Part shown: piece after piece, positions 44,789-55,003 of the stretch
Numbering within the stretch: the first letter of the stretch is position 1
Layout: each line of letters opens with the position of its first letter
Source: Pirellulales bacterium
GTDB lineage: Bacteria > Planctomycetota > Planctomycetia > Pirellulales > Lacipirellulaceae
Direction: 5' to 3'
Length of the DNA: 64,000 bases
Assembly: GCA_019636345.1 (NCBI GenBank)
Contig: JAHBXQ010000003.1
Coordinates: forward strand, 62,001-126,000
Translations under genes and position numbers: made by a program
The notes under the pieces: model-generated
Seen by the model: only the letters and a program-made list of their open reading frames with translations
Databases searched by the model: none
Told to the model about the DNA's origin: nothing

Positions 44789-47700
44789 TCACCACGCGGT
44801 CGCGTCCCACAGCAGGGTGCGGCCGTCGCGTCCGGCCGAGAGGATGGTGCGCCCGTCGGGGGCGAACTCGACGGCGGTCACCTCGTCGTCGTGGGCGCCG
44901 AGGGTGAGGATCTCTTTGCCGGTCTCGGCGTCCCACAGTTTCACCGTGCTGTCCTCGCTGCCAGTGACGGCGCGGCGGCCGTCGGGCGAGAGGGCAACCG
45001 CGGTCACGGCGCCGGTATGGCCGGCGAGCTTGGCGACCCTCTGGCCGTCGGCTGCGTTCCAGACGATCGCCGCGTTGTCGTCGCCGCCGGTGGCGATGCG
45101 TCGGCCCGCTGCGTCGAACGCGCCGCACCGAACGGTCCAGGCGTGGCCGCGCAGGATCATGAGCTCGGCCCCGTCGACGGCGTTCCACACGCGGGCGGTC
45201 TTGTCGCTTCCGCAGGTCAGGATGCTGGCCCCGTCGGGAGCGTAGCAGGCGGCGCGGATCCGCCCCTTGTGCCCGCGGATCACCAGCGGCAGCGGCTCGC
45301 CCGTCGCGGCGTTCCACTGCCGGGCCGTGCCGTCGTCGCTGGCGGTGAGGACCCAGGCGCCGTCGGGCGAGAACGCCGCCGCGTTCACGTAACCTTCGTG
45401 GGCGCCTTCGAGCTTGGCGACGACGCGTCCCGTGGCCGCGTCCCAAATTTTGGCCGTGCGATCCCAACTGCCGGTGACGACGCGGCTGCCGTCGGGCGAG
45501 AGGTCGGCCGAGGCGACGACTCCGTGGGAGCTGAACCGCGTGCGGAGCGTGCGATCGGCCAAGTCGTACAACCGGGCGTCGTTGCCGCCGATGGCGAGTA
45601 CGCCGCGACCGTCGGGCGCAAACCGCGCCGCCCACACAACCCCGCCGCGCCGCCCGGCGCTGAGCCATGCCTGGCGCGACCCCCCGGCGTCGTCGGCGGA
45701 GAGTTCCGACCCGGTCGTCAGGTTCCACAATCGTACGGTCCCCTCGGCGGCGCAGACGGCCAGAGCCAGATCGCCGTCGGGCGAGAGATCGACGGCCGTG
45801 ATTGCCGCTTCGCTGCGGGGCGGGGCGACGGTGCGCAGCAGCTTGCCATCGGCGAGCGACCAGAGTCGCAGTGCGCCGTCGTCGCAGCCGGTCAAGGCGA
45901 CGGCGCCATCGGCGCTGACGACCATATCGCTCACCCACCCCGGATGCTTGAGGGCCAGCTCGCGCAGTTCCTGACGGGTCGCCACGTTCCACACGCCGCA
46001 CGTATTGTCGCCGCTGGCGGTCGCCAGCCGCCGGCCGGCGTCGTAAAACGCCATGGCCGTGATTGTGCGGCTATGCCCGCGGAGCCAACCGGCGGATTGC
46101 CACCGACCGGTCGCGGGGTCGAGACGCCACAACTGCGCGTGGCCCCGTTCGTCGCCGGCGGCTAGCGTCAGGCCGTCGGGGCTGAACGCGACGGCGGTCA
46201 CCTCGGCGTCGTGGCCGGGGAGTTCGGCAAGTCGCTTGCCGGTGCGGGCGTCCCACACCAATGCGGACCCGGCGGGGCTGCCGGTGGCGACGAGTGCGCC
46301 GTCGTCGGTCGCCGCCAAGGCGGCGGTGCGCCCGGCGCCTTTCAGGGCGCTTGTTTCGGCGCCGGTGCCCACGTCCCACAGGCGCACGGTGCCGTCGCCG
46401 GCGCCGGTGGCCAGTTGCGCTCCTCCCGCGAAGAAGGTCGCCGACGAGGCGAGGAAGTCGTGTCCCTCGGCGAACTGTCGCACGCGGGCCAGCGATTTCG
46501 CGTCCCACAACTCGGCCTTGCGATCGCGCCCCGCGGTGACGATCTGCCGACCGTCGGTCGAGAACCGAGCGGCGAGCACCGCGTCGCGCTGGGCCGGGTC
46601 GGCCGCGGCGACGAGCCGGGCCTCGGCGTAGGTCGCGGGGTTCCAGAGCATGACCTCGTGCCCGCGGCCTCCCGACAACAACAGCCCGCCGTCGGGCGCG
46701 AAGGCGAGCGCCCGCACGTGGCTCGAGTGGCCGCGAAGCCGCTTGAGCTCCGTGCCGCCGGCGAGGTCCCACAGCACGATCGTATTGTCTTGTCCCCCGG
46801 AGGCGAGTTGCGTTCCGTCGGGCGCGAACGCCAACGCACGGACCGGGCCGCGATGGCCAGTCAGTTCGACGAACGGCGCGGCGGGGTCGGGCAAGCGGTC
46901 GATCCGCCGCGCAACGTCGACGGCTTCGACTTCGTCGGGCGACCACGACAGCACTCGACCGTCGTACCCCGCCGTAGCGATTCGCCGGCCGTCGGGGGCG
47001 AACTTTGCCGCGTAAACGGCGCCCCGGTGTTTGGTGAACTCGGTCAGCGGCGTGAACAGGTCGGTCGCGGCGTCGCGGCGCCAGACGATCGCCTTGCCGT
47101 CCTGGCCGGCAGTGACCAATCGGAGCCCGTCGGGCGAGAACTCGGCGGCCCAGATCCACCAGCTATGGCCGCGGAGCGTTTGCAGTTCCTTGCCAGTCGC
47201 CGCGTCCCAGAGGCGGACCGTGTCGTCGTAGCCTCCGGTCGCCAATTGGGAACCGTCGGGGGAGAAGCGAACGCAGAGGACCGCCTCCTCGTGTCCGACG
47301 AGCCGGGCGACGAGCTTGCCGTCGGCGGTACGGTAGACGTTGACGGCGCCATCGCTGCTGGCGGCGGCGAGCCGTTCGCCCGAGGGGTCGTAGGCGACGG
47401 CGTGGACGTACTGCCCTTGGGGCAATCGCACGAGCGGCTCGGCGTCGTCCGTCGACCAGATCGTCGCCGCTCCGTCCCAACCCCCGGCGGCAAAATGGCG
47501 TCCGTCGGGGGCGAAGTCGACCGCGTCGACCGGCGCCTGCAGGTCCCAGGCCCGCATGGCGAGTCGGCACAACCGATTCAGCCGACCCCACTCGAAGCCG
47601 CGCAGGTCCTCCGGGCACTGAGCGAGCAGCTCCTTGGCCCGGGCGAACGCGTTTTCCTCGATCTTGGCGCTCGCCAGTCCGATCCGGGCGACGTAGGCGG

Positions 47701-49783
47701 CGTACTCCTCCTGCTCGCGGGCGTCGACGGCGTCGGCCTCGGCGGCGACGGCCCGATCGCGCTCGGCGTCGGCCCGCACCTTCTCTGCTTCGGCCCGCTC
47801 TTTTTCCGTCTCGGCGCGTTCCCGTTCGGTGTTCGCCCGATCGCGCTCCGATTCGGCGGTCGCCTGGGCCTTCTCGGCCCGCTGGCGTTGCTCGGATTCT
47901 TTGCCGCGAGCTTCTTCGGCGGCCAGGTAGTTTTGTTTGGCCTCGCCCTCGGCCTTGACGGCCCGATCGCGCTGGACGAACGCCTCGTTCCGTTCCCGGC
48001 GGACCGCGACGTACGCTCCGGAGCCGATGACGACGACCGCCGCCGCGAGCGCCGCGACGGCGCCCTTGAGGAGCTTGATCCGCCGCTTGCGCGACTCCCG
48101 CTCGGCGCGGGCGTGCTGCAACTTTTCGACGACCGGGGCGTGCCGCGCCTCGGAGGTCGAGACCAGCGACAACCCGAGGTCGAGGTCCCCCTTGGCGAGC
48201 GCCAGCTCGGCGTACTGTTGCCGCGCGGCGACCAGCAGGTGTTCGGCGCGGCGGTTGTCGCGCCACAGCTCCAGCGCCTCTTCGAGCGCGTACATGCTGC
48301 GGGCGAACGGCTCGTAGTCGCTGGCTCCTTCGGCTGCGGCCAGCGTCTTGGCCGCGCTGTCGGTCAGCACGATGCTTTCGCTGTGCGATTGGTAGGTGCG
48401 GATCGCGTCCTGCATCGCCCGGACCGATGCGTAACGATCTTCGGGCTTCGTGGCCATTGCGTGCCGGGCGATCTCCATGAGCTCGCCGCCGGCGTCGACC
48501 GCCACGATTTTGTTCTTGGCCGCGGCCAGCAGGCAGTCCATGACCGTCTTGCCCGTGTGCGGCGGCCGACCGGAGACGATCTCGAACAGGATGGCGCCCA
48601 GCAGGTAGACGTCGCTGGAGGCGGTGACCGAGTCGATCGGCCCGCTGGCCATTTCGGGCGCCATGTACGCCGGGGTTCCTCCCATGGCGTTCGACTGGCT
48701 CACCGAGCCGGCGCCGGGAAACTCGGGGCTGATCCGCGCGAGGCCCCAGTCCATGACCAGCACCTCGCCGTAGTCGCCGAGCATGATGTTCTCGGGCTTC
48801 AGGTCGCGGTGAATCACCCCGTTGGCGTGGGCGAAGGCCACCGCGTCGGCGACGCGCAGCAGGATGTTCAGGTTGTCGTCCAGCGACTGCTCGGCGATCA
48901 CCTTGTTCCAGGGGGTCCCTTTGACCTTCTTCATCGAGTAGAAGAGGGCCCCGTCCTTGTTCGACCCCAGGTCGTAGATCGGGACGATGTTCGGGTGATC
49001 GAGCTCGCCGGTGACGACCGCTTCGGAGATGAACTTGTCGCGCTGCTCGTCGGACTTTTCGCCGGCGCCCTTGAGCATCTTCACCGCGACGGTTCGGGCG
49101 ATCGACGACTGACGAGCCGAGTAGACGACCCCCATTCCCCCCTCGCCCAACACGTCGAGCAGTTCGTAGTCGGGGGCGTCGTCCGGCGAGGCGATCGTCA
49201 CGTTGTATTTCTTTTCGCCCGGAGCTGCGAGCGATCGCGACTTGACGACGATCGACGATCGCGAGGCCATTTTGCCGACGATCGTGTCTTTCTGCCGAAT
49301 CGTGACGCCCGAGTTGCCGCCCCCCTGGGCGACGGCCGCTTCCCACTGCGAGGTGAGCATCGTCGCGGCGTCGGTCTCGACGTCGTGCGTCGAGGAGAAC
49401 TCGATCGTCGCGTCGGCCCGCAATTCGATCGTCCCCGGCTTGCCTGCGGGGGTCGAGTCGGAGAGTTCCAGCGTATGGAGCGAGTCGTGTTCTGCCGACG
49501 CGCCGACGTCTTCGCCGGGAACCGAGGCGGCGATCGAGTCGAGATCGACCGTGAACTCGATCGTCTTCTCGCCGGCTCCTTGGATCGTGCGCCCCGGATC
49601 GTCCGCAGAGAGAGCCCCCCCGTCGATCGTGCCTTGCGAGGCGGCGAGCTCTTCCTCGGCGATCGTGCGATCGGCGACCCGACGCTGCGGCACGACCGGC
49701 AGCCGCGCGCCGCACGACCCGCACCGACCGGCGAGGCGAGACGCTTCATCAAGTTCAGTCTGGCAAGAGGGGCAGACGAGCAT
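44789..49783 (-). CDS. Transmembrane Ser/Thr protein kinase with 21 WD40 repeats
   Basis: A 1664-residue receptor-like kinase. Residues 1-30 form a zinc-ribbon-like CxxC pair ('CPSCQTELDEASRLAGRCGSCG'). The kinase domain (about 205-480) has 'LGEGGMGVVYSA', 'TVAVKMLKG', 'HRDLKPENIML', 'VLVMDWGLARI' (DWG in place of DFG) and 'GTPAYMAPEMA'. A membrane helix near 575-595 is followed by a long coiled coil of RA/ERE repeats and then 21 WD40-type blades (from about 745 to the end), with classic 'FSPDG..+.TG..D.T.+LWD..TG' repeats. Twenty-one blades would make three seven-bladed propellers. Such WD40 kinases are typical of planctomycetes. ATG start with a pyrimidine-rich leader. Confidence 0.93.
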   Translation of the reverse strand: MLVCPSCQTELDEASRLAGRCGSCGARLPVVPQRRVADRTIAEEELAASQGTIDGGALSADDPGRTIQGAGEKTIEFTVDLDSIAASVPGEDVGASAEHDSLHTLELSDSTPAGKPGTIELRADATIEFSSTHDVETDAATMLTSQWEAAVAQGGGNSGVTIRQKDTIVGKMASRSSIVVKSRSLAAPGEKKYNVTIASPDDAPDYELLDVLGEGGMGVVYSARQSSIARTVAVKMLKGAGEKSDEQRDKFISEAVVTGELDHPNIVPIYDLGSNKDGALFYSMKKVKGTPWNKVIAEQSLDDNLNILLRVADAVAFAHANGVIHRDLKPENIMLGDYGEVLVMDWGLARISPEFPGAGSVSQSNAMGGTPAYMAPEMASGPIDSVTASSDVYLLGAILFEIVSGRPPHTGKTVMDCLLAAAKNKIVAVDAGGELMEIARHAMATKPEDRYASVRAMQDAIRTYQSHSESIVLTDSAAKTLAAAEGASDYEPFARSMYALEEALELWRDNRRAEHLLVAARQQYAELALAKGDLDLGLSLVSTSEARHAPVVEKLQHARAERESRKRRIKLLKGAVAALAAAVVVIGSGAYVAVRRERNEAFVQRDRAVKAEGEAKQNYLAAEEARGKESEQRQRAEKAQATAESERDRANTERERAETEKERAEAEKVRADAERDRAVAAEADAVDAREQEEYAAYVARIGLASAKIEENAFARAKELLAQCPEDLRGFEWGRLNRLCRLAMRAWDLQAPVDAVDFAPDGRHFAAGGWDGAATIWSTDDAEPLVRLPQGQYVHAVAYDPSGERLAAASSDGAVNVYRTADGKLVARLVGHEEAVLCVRFSPDGSQLATGGYDDTVRLWDAATGKELQTLRGHSWWIWAAEFSPDGLRLVTAGQDGKAIVWRRDAATDLFTPLTEFTKHRGAVYAAKFAPDGRRIATAGYDGRVLSWSPDEVEAVDVARRIDRLPDPAAPFVELTGHRGPVRALAFAPDGTQLASGGQDNTIVLWDLAGGTELKRLRGHSSHVRALAFAPDGGLLLSGGRGHEVMLWNPATYAEARLVAAADPAQRDAVLAARFSTDGRQIVTAGRDRKAELWDAKSLARVRQFAEGHDFLASSATFFAGGAQLATGAGDGTVRLWDVGTGAETSALKGAGRTAALAATDDGALVATGSPAGSALVWDARTGKRLAELPGHDAEVTAVAFSPDGLTLAAGDERGHAQLWRLDPATGRWQSAGWLRGHSRTITAMAFYDAGRRLATASGDNTCGVWNVATRQELRELALKHPGWVSDMVVSADGAVALTGCDDGALRLWSLADGKLLRTVAPPRSEAAITAVDLSPDGDLALAVCAAEGTVRLWNLTTGSELSADDAGGSRQAWLSAGRRGGVVWAARFAPDGRGVLAIGGNDARLYDLADRTLRTRFSSHGVVASADLSPDGSRVVTGSWDRTAKIWDAATGRVVAKLEGAHEGYVNAAAFSPDGAWVLTASDDGTARQWNAATGEPLPLVIRGHKGRIRAACYAPDGASILTCGSDKTARVWNAVDGAELMILRGHAWTVRCGAFDAAGRRIATGGDDNAAIVWNAADGQRVAKLAGHTGAVTAVALSPDGRRAVTGSEDSTVKLWDAETGKEILTLGAHDDEVTAVEFAPDGRTILSAGRDGRTLLWDATAW

Positions 49784-49833
49784 AGGAGGAGCGAGGGGTG
49801 AGAGGCGAGGCTTGAGGCGTGAATATCGAGACG

Positions 49834-52800
49834 TCAGCGCGGTCGGCGGCGACCGCCGTCTCCGCCGCGGGCTGCATTCAAATACCGCTTCCGTCGCGAG
49901 GCGTCGGCTGTCTTGGCATCCTTGCCGAACGTCTCGGCCGCGCGGCTGGTCAGCGCCAATCCTGCAGCGGTCAGCAGCCAGCGGTGCGACAAGCGCGGTG
50001 CGATCGCGCGTTGGTTGCCTGCCGACTCGGCGTCGGCGATGGGATCCGCGGAGGACGCCGCCGCCATCGAAGCGGGCTCGGCGGCGCGGCGCTCGACGGT
50101 TTCGTCCGTCGGAGGCAACGGCTCGGCGTGCGGCTTTGCCGCGTCGTCGGTCGGCGGCCGGTCGCGGGCGCCCTCGGTGTCGTCGCCGGGATCGATGAGT
50201 TTGCCGTTCCGCACGAACACTTCGATCACTAACCGCCGCGAACCGGTTTGCGGCTGGACGAGGTAGATCGCGTAGCGGTTGTCGGGCAGATTGCGGAACA
50301 GCCCGGGCAGGTCGCTGATCGCGTCGTTGGGGAGCCGGTAGCCCGCGCTCTGCGAGCCGTCGGGTTCGATGACTCGCAGCTCGAAGTATCGCTCGTCGCC
50401 GACCTTGGCCTCACCCGCGGCTCCGCGCTGGTCGAACGCCGTGCGCGATTGCACCGGGGGGACCGACTCGGTCGGCGCCGCCCCGCTGTCGGTGCGCGGC
50501 GGAAACTGGATCGCCGGCGGGCGGGCGGTCAGCTCGACGAAAAAGAACTCCTGCCCCGTTCCCGGGTTTGAGATGACGACGAACTGGACGTTGCTCTCGC
50601 CCTGCTGGATCACCCCCGGCGTGTGGAAATCGTCGTCGCGGATCTTGACCGTGATCGTGATGTCGGCCGCGGGGTTGAGCGGATCCGGGGGGCCCTGATA
50701 TTGGTGCACCAGGACGAACGTCTCGGGGGTCGGCCCCGCGTAGACCGTCGCGACGACGAACCGGTCCGCCGGCGGCAGGTGGAGCTTGTCCCCCCAGTCG
50801 ACCAGCACCTCGAACGAGTCGGCCCCCGGGTCGACGAACGACAAGGTCAGCGTGGTGGTCCCCGCCGACGTGACGTCGGTCGCCGCGAGCGGGTCGAGCG
50901 TCGGGTTGACGTTCAGCACGGTGACTTCGATCGTCTTCACGTCGACCCCGCCGTCGTCGTCGTACAGCGTGACGGTGATCGTGTACTTGTTGTCGGCGTC
51001 GTTGTCGGCGTAAAAGTGGCTCCCCGCAAAGCTGCCGGCGGTCAGCACGCCGGGCGAGCCGCTCGTGCGTACGTCGGGGGCCGCGAAGAACTCCAAGGGG
51101 GTCCCGTCTCCCCAGTCGATCGTGTAGGTGAACAACTCGGCCGTCTCGCCGCCGTTGGCCGCGTTGCCGGCGTTGAGCGGGTTGTCGAATCCAGGGTCGG
51201 TGAACGCGGCCAAATCGGGGATGACGAGCGTCTGCCCCTCGTTGATCACGTACTCGACGGTCGTCAGCGTGAGCGTCGGGGCGACGTTGTTCACCTGGAT
51301 CTGGAAGGTGCGGCTCACGACCGGCCCGTCGTCGTCCGACAACTGCACCGTGACGGTGTACAGCCCGTTGTCGGCGTAGGTGTGGGGAGCATGGACCAAT
51401 CCGGCGGTCGTGGGGACGCCGGGCGAGCCGCTCACCCGCGGGAAGACAGTCACCGGCACGATCGGCGTGCCGTCGCCCCAATCGATCGACACGCCGGTAA
51501 AAGTCTCCTCGACTTCGCCGCCGTTGGCCGCGTTGCCGGCGTTGAGCGGGTTGTCGAACCCGGGATCGGTCACCCCGACCCCCAAGCCGGCGAGCGTGAA
51601 CGCCTGACCCTCGTCGACCGTCAGCGGCGCGTCGACGCCGGTGAGCGTCGGATCGACGTTCGTGACGGTCACCACGAAGGTCTGCAGCGCGACCCCGCCA
51701 TCGTCGTCGAAGACCCGCACTTCGACCGTGTAGACGCCGTTGTCGGCGTAGATATGTTCCCCGCCGAACGAGCCGGCCGTGAGGACGCCGACCCCGCCGA
51801 CCTGATCGATCGTCGGGACGCCCGCGTCCAGCGGCGTGCCGTCGCCCCAGTTGATCGTGTAGGTGAAGGTCTCCGCGACTTCGCCCCCGTTGGCCGGGTC
51901 GATCGTGTTGAGCGGGTTGTCGAACCCGGGGTCGGTGAACATGCCGATCACGGCGAGCGACAGCAGGCTCCCTTCGGCGATGGTCTGATCGCCGACGACC
52001 GCCAGGGCCGGGGCGACGTTGCTCACCACGACCGGGGCCGAGCCGAGGCCGATCCCCGTGTCGTCGTCGACGACCCGGGCTTGAACCGTGTACGTGCCGT
52101 TGTCGGCATAGACGTGAGTGGCGACGAAGGTGCGCCCCGTCGCGGGCCCGACGACCGTCGCCGTGCCGTCGCCCCAGTCGATTTCGACCGTGTGCGTGTC
52201 GAGCGACCCCGGGTCGACGAAGTCGACCTGCGCGATGAAGACGCTCCCCTCGTTTCCCGGGGCGATTGCGACCGTCACCGCCGAGGGGGCGACGTTACGG
52301 ACCTCGACGGTCGTCATGGCGGACGTCTGCCCGCCGTCGTCGTCGCGGAGGGTGACGTTGATCTGGTAGACGTCGGTCGGGGTGCCGGTCGGGTTGTCGT
52401 CGAGATACTGGTGCGTGATGGTGAGCGTCCGCTCTCCGACGGCGAGCGTGACCGTCTCCAGCGGCGAACCGTCGCCCCAGTCGATCTCGACCGTGTGGAC
52501 GTCGAGCGAACCGGGATCGTCGAACGACAGTTGCAGCGTGGCGACGCCGTTCTCGTCGATCGTCGCCGGGGGGACGAGCACCAGATTCGAGGGGGCGACG
52601 TTACGGACCTCGACGGTCGTCATGGCGGCAGCCTGCCCGCTGTCGTCGTCGCGGACGGTGACGTTGACTTGGTACACGTCGGCCGGGGTGCCGGTCGGGT
52701 TGTCGTCGAGATACTGGTGCGTGATGGCGAGCGTACGGGCTCCGACGGCGAGCGTGACCGTCTCCAACGGCGAGCCGTCCCCCCAGTCGATTTCGACCGT

Positions 52801-54741
52801 GTGGACGTCCAGCGAACCGGGATCGTCGAACGACAGGTTCAGCGTGGCGACGCCGTTTTCGTCGATCGTCGCGACCGGCTGCAGCACCAAGTTCGAGGGG
52901 GCGACGTTGCGGACCTCGACGGTCGTCATGGCGGACGTCTGCCCGCCGTCGTCGTCGCGGAGGGTAACGTTGATCTGGTAGACGTCGGTCGGGGTGCCGG
53001 TCGGGTTGTCATCGAGATACTGGTGCGTGATGGCGAGCGTACGGGCTCCGACGGCGAGCGTGACCGTCTCCAGCGGCGAACCGTCCCCCCAGTCGATCTC
53101 GACCGTGTGGACGTCGAGCGAACCGGGATCGTCGAACGAAAGTTGCAGCGTGGCGACGCCGTTCTCGTCGATCGTCGCGACCGGCTGCAGGATCAAGTTC
53201 GAGGGGGCGACGTTGCGGACCACGACCGACGCGCCGCCGGTGACCTCGCCCCCGTCGTCGTCGAGCACGCGGACCTGTACCGCGTACGTGTCTTGCGACG
53301 TGCCCGTGGGGTTGTCGTCGAGATACTGGTGTGCGGCTGTCAGCGTGCGGGCTCCCGGCGCCACGGCGATGACCTGCAGCGGCGAACCGTCCCCCCAGTC
53401 GATTTCGACCGTGTGCGTGTCGAGCGATCCCGGGTCGACGAACGACAGGTTCAATGTCGCCGCGCCGTTTTCGTCGATCGCTGCGATCGGGTCGATCACG
53501 AGATTCGACGGCGGCACGTTATTGACGCGGATCACCCCGGTCGCGACGGCCTCCCCGCCGTCGTCGTCGATGACGCGGACCGTGACGGTGTTGAGATCAA
53601 ACGGCGTGCCGGTCGGATTGTCGTCGAGGTACTGGTGGGTCGTATTGAAATCCCGAGTTCCGAGCGTCAGGGCGAACGTCTCGATCGGCGAGCCGTCTCC
53701 CCAGTCGATCTCGATCGTGTGGGTGTCAAGCGTCCCGGGATCGGAGAACGTCAGCTCGAGCGTCGCGAGGTTGTTCTCGTTGATGACCGACTGCAATTGG
53801 AGTTGCAGATTCGAGGGCGGCACGTTGTTGACGAGGATCGTTCCCGTCGCGACGCCCACTCCGCCGTCGTCGTCGATGACGCGGACCGTGACGGTGTTGA
53901 GATCGAACGGCGTGCCGGTCGGATTGTCGTCGAGGTACTGATAGGTCGTGTTGAAGTCCCGGGTCCCGGGCGTCAAGGCGAACGTCTCGATCGGCGAGCC
54001 GTCTCCCCAATCGATCTCGATCGTGTGGGTGTCAAGCGTTCCGGGATCGGAGAACGTCAGCTCGAGCGTCGCGAGGTTGTTCTCGTTGATGACAGACTGC
54101 AATTGGAGTTGCAGGTTGGACGGGGCGACGTTCGACACCTGGATCGTCGCGGTCCCCTCGACCGACTCGCCGGAGCCGTCGATCACCTTCACGCCGATCG
54201 TGTTGAGGTCCAGCGGAGTCGCGGTCGGGTTGTCGTCGAGGTACTGGTGCGTCGTCCCGAAGAATCGGCTTCCCGCGACGAGCGAGAACGACTCGACCGG
54301 CGAGCCGTCGCCCCAGTCGATTTCGACTGTGTGCGAATCGGTCGCGTCAGGGTCGGTGAACTCGAACAGCAGTTCGGCGACTTGCCCCTCGTTGATTGGC
54401 GCCAGGGGCGCGATCACTAAGTTCGAGGGCGCCGTGTTGCCGGGGCTTCCTGCGGCGGGGACCGAGTCGGCAGTTGCGCCGCCGCCGCCGGCGGGCGCCA
54501 GCGGCGCCGCTTGCACGTGGTCGCCGGACGTCATGAGCGCGTCGAGCGCGAGCCCCGGACCGGCCGCGTCGAGCAGCCGGCGCGGTTCGAGCACTCGCGG
54601 CGCCAGCATCGGCTCCAACCGCGTCGCCGGCGTCGGCAAGCCGAGCAGTTCGCTCCAACTGCGCCGCCAGGCGCGCCACCGTCGCCGCGCGGATCGCTGC
54701 ACCGAGGACGGAGCGTTCGAACGAGAGGAGCGGCTGTGCAT
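49834..54741 (-). CDS. LEPR-leader surface protein with PKD repeats
   Basis: A 1635-residue extracellular protein. The N-terminus carries a twin-Arg/basic stretch and the planctomycete LEPR motif ('RVLEPRRLLDAAG', residues 49-61), a leader type known from large surface proteins of this phylum. Twelve DWGDG-type PKD or cadherin-like domains follow; the first seven are near-identical 102-residue units with 'TVEIDWGDGSPLETVTLAVG' and 'HQYLDDNPTGTP', the later ones divergent. The C-terminus has an acidic region with a hydrophobic stretch 'HRWLLTAAGLALTS' and a basic tail, perhaps a sorting signal. It is likely an adhesin or cell-surface scaffold. The ATG at 54741 is preferred; the open frame upstream to 55356 is antisense to the next gene. 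Confidence 0.88.
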   Translation of the reverse strand: MHSRSSRSNAPSSVQRSARRRWRAWRRSWSELLGLPTPATRLEPMLAPRVLEPRRLLDAAGPGLALDALMTSGDHVQAAPLAPAGGGGATADSVPAAGSPGNTAPSNLVIAPLAPINEGQVAELLFEFTDPDATDSHTVEIDWGDGSPVESFSLVAGSRFFGTTHQYLDDNPTATPLDLNTIGVKVIDGSGESVEGTATIQVSNVAPSNLQLQLQSVINENNLATLELTFSDPGTLDTHTIEIDWGDGSPIETFALTPGTRDFNTTYQYLDDNPTGTPFDLNTVTVRVIDDDGGVGVATGTILVNNVPPSNLQLQLQSVINENNLATLELTFSDPGTLDTHTIEIDWGDGSPIETFALTLGTRDFNTTHQYLDDNPTGTPFDLNTVTVRVIDDDGGEAVATGVIRVNNVPPSNLVIDPIAAIDENGAATLNLSFVDPGSLDTHTVEIDWGDGSPLQVIAVAPGARTLTAAHQYLDDNPTGTSQDTYAVQVRVLDDDGGEVTGGASVVVRNVAPSNLILQPVATIDENGVATLQLSFDDPGSLDVHTVEIDWGDGSPLETVTLAVGARTLAITHQYLDDNPTGTPTDVYQINVTLRDDDGGQTSAMTTVEVRNVAPSNLVLQPVATIDENGVATLNLSFDDPGSLDVHTVEIDWGDGSPLETVTLAVGARTLAITHQYLDDNPTGTPADVYQVNVTVRDDDSGQAAAMTTVEVRNVAPSNLVLVPPATIDENGVATLQLSFDDPGSLDVHTVEIDWGDGSPLETVTLAVGERTLTITHQYLDDNPTGTPTDVYQINVTLRDDDGGQTSAMTTVEVRNVAPSAVTVAIAPGNEGSVFIAQVDFVDPGSLDTHTVEIDWGDGTATVVGPATGRTFVATHVYADNGTYTVQARVVDDDTGIGLGSAPVVVSNVAPALAVVGDQTIAEGSLLSLAVIGMFTDPGFDNPLNTIDPANGGEVAETFTYTINWGDGTPLDAGVPTIDQVGGVGVLTAGSFGGEHIYADNGVYTVEVRVFDDDGGVALQTFVVTVTNVDPTLTGVDAPLTVDEGQAFTLAGLGVGVTDPGFDNPLNAGNAANGGEVEETFTGVSIDWGDGTPIVPVTVFPRVSGSPGVPTTAGLVHAPHTYADNGLYTVTVQLSDDDGPVVSRTFQIQVNNVAPTLTLTTVEYVINEGQTLVIPDLAAFTDPGFDNPLNAGNAANGGETAELFTYTIDWGDGTPLEFFAAPDVRTSGSPGVLTAGSFAGSHFYADNDADNKYTITVTLYDDDGGVDVKTIEVTVLNVNPTLDPLAATDVTSAGTTTLTLSFVDPGADSFEVLVDWGDKLHLPPADRFVVATVYAGPTPETFVLVHQYQGPPDPLNPAADITITVKIRDDDFHTPGVIQQGESNVQFVVISNPGTGQEFFFVELTARPPAIQFPPRTDSGAAPTESVPPVQSRTAFDQRGAAGEAKVGDERYFELRVIEPDGSQSAGYRLPNDAISDLPGLFRNLPDNRYAIYLVQPQTGSRRLVIEVFVRNGKLIDPGDDTEGARDRPPTDDAAKPHAEPLPPTDETVERRAAEPASMAAASSADPIADAESAGNQRAIAPRLSHRWLLTAAGLALTSRAAETFGKDAKTADASRRKRYLNAARGGDGGRRRPR
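52280..54420 (-). repeat. 306-bp tandem repeats encoding PKD units
   Basis: The CCCCAGTCGAT motif (the DWGDG codons) recurs at a strict 306-bp spacing (near 52470, 52776, 53082, 53388, 53694, 54000 and 54306). The three units at about 52300-53210 are nearly identical at DNA level, which points to recent duplication or gene conversion within the surface-protein gene. Confidence 0.85.
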
Positions 54742-55003
54742 GAAGAGCCCTGACGTCGGTTCGAGGGCGCGGCGTGACCCTGCTCGCGATGCCGCGAGCC
54801 GCACGCGCCCAATCCCTCGATTATCCGAAGGAAGCGTGAAACGTGTCAAACAAGTGGCGCTGGGCAAATTGTACGGGTCGTCGCGGTCGCCTCGGTTTTG
54901 CCGGCGGCGCCGCCAGGAGTGCAGATTCCGGTTGTAACGCGTCGATGCCCGGGGAAGTGCGAGCGGCTCGGACGCTTGCGAGCACGCCGCGAGGAGAACC
55001 CCC

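Noticed and set aside
46211-49801. Long plus-strand frame opposite the WD40 kinase
   Set aside because: Antisense shadow with repetitive Gly/Arg/Val composition; the WD40 and kinase motifs on the minus strand are clear.
50623-54420. A 1265-codon plus-strand frame opposite the PKD protein
   Set aside because: Its apparent repeats are the complement of the PKD repeats; the DWGDG repeats on the minus strand are the real signal.
52280-54420. Regular 306-bp periodicity considered as a CRISPR or satellite array
   Set aside because: The period is a multiple of three, lies in an open frame and encodes PKD domains; no unique spacers occur.
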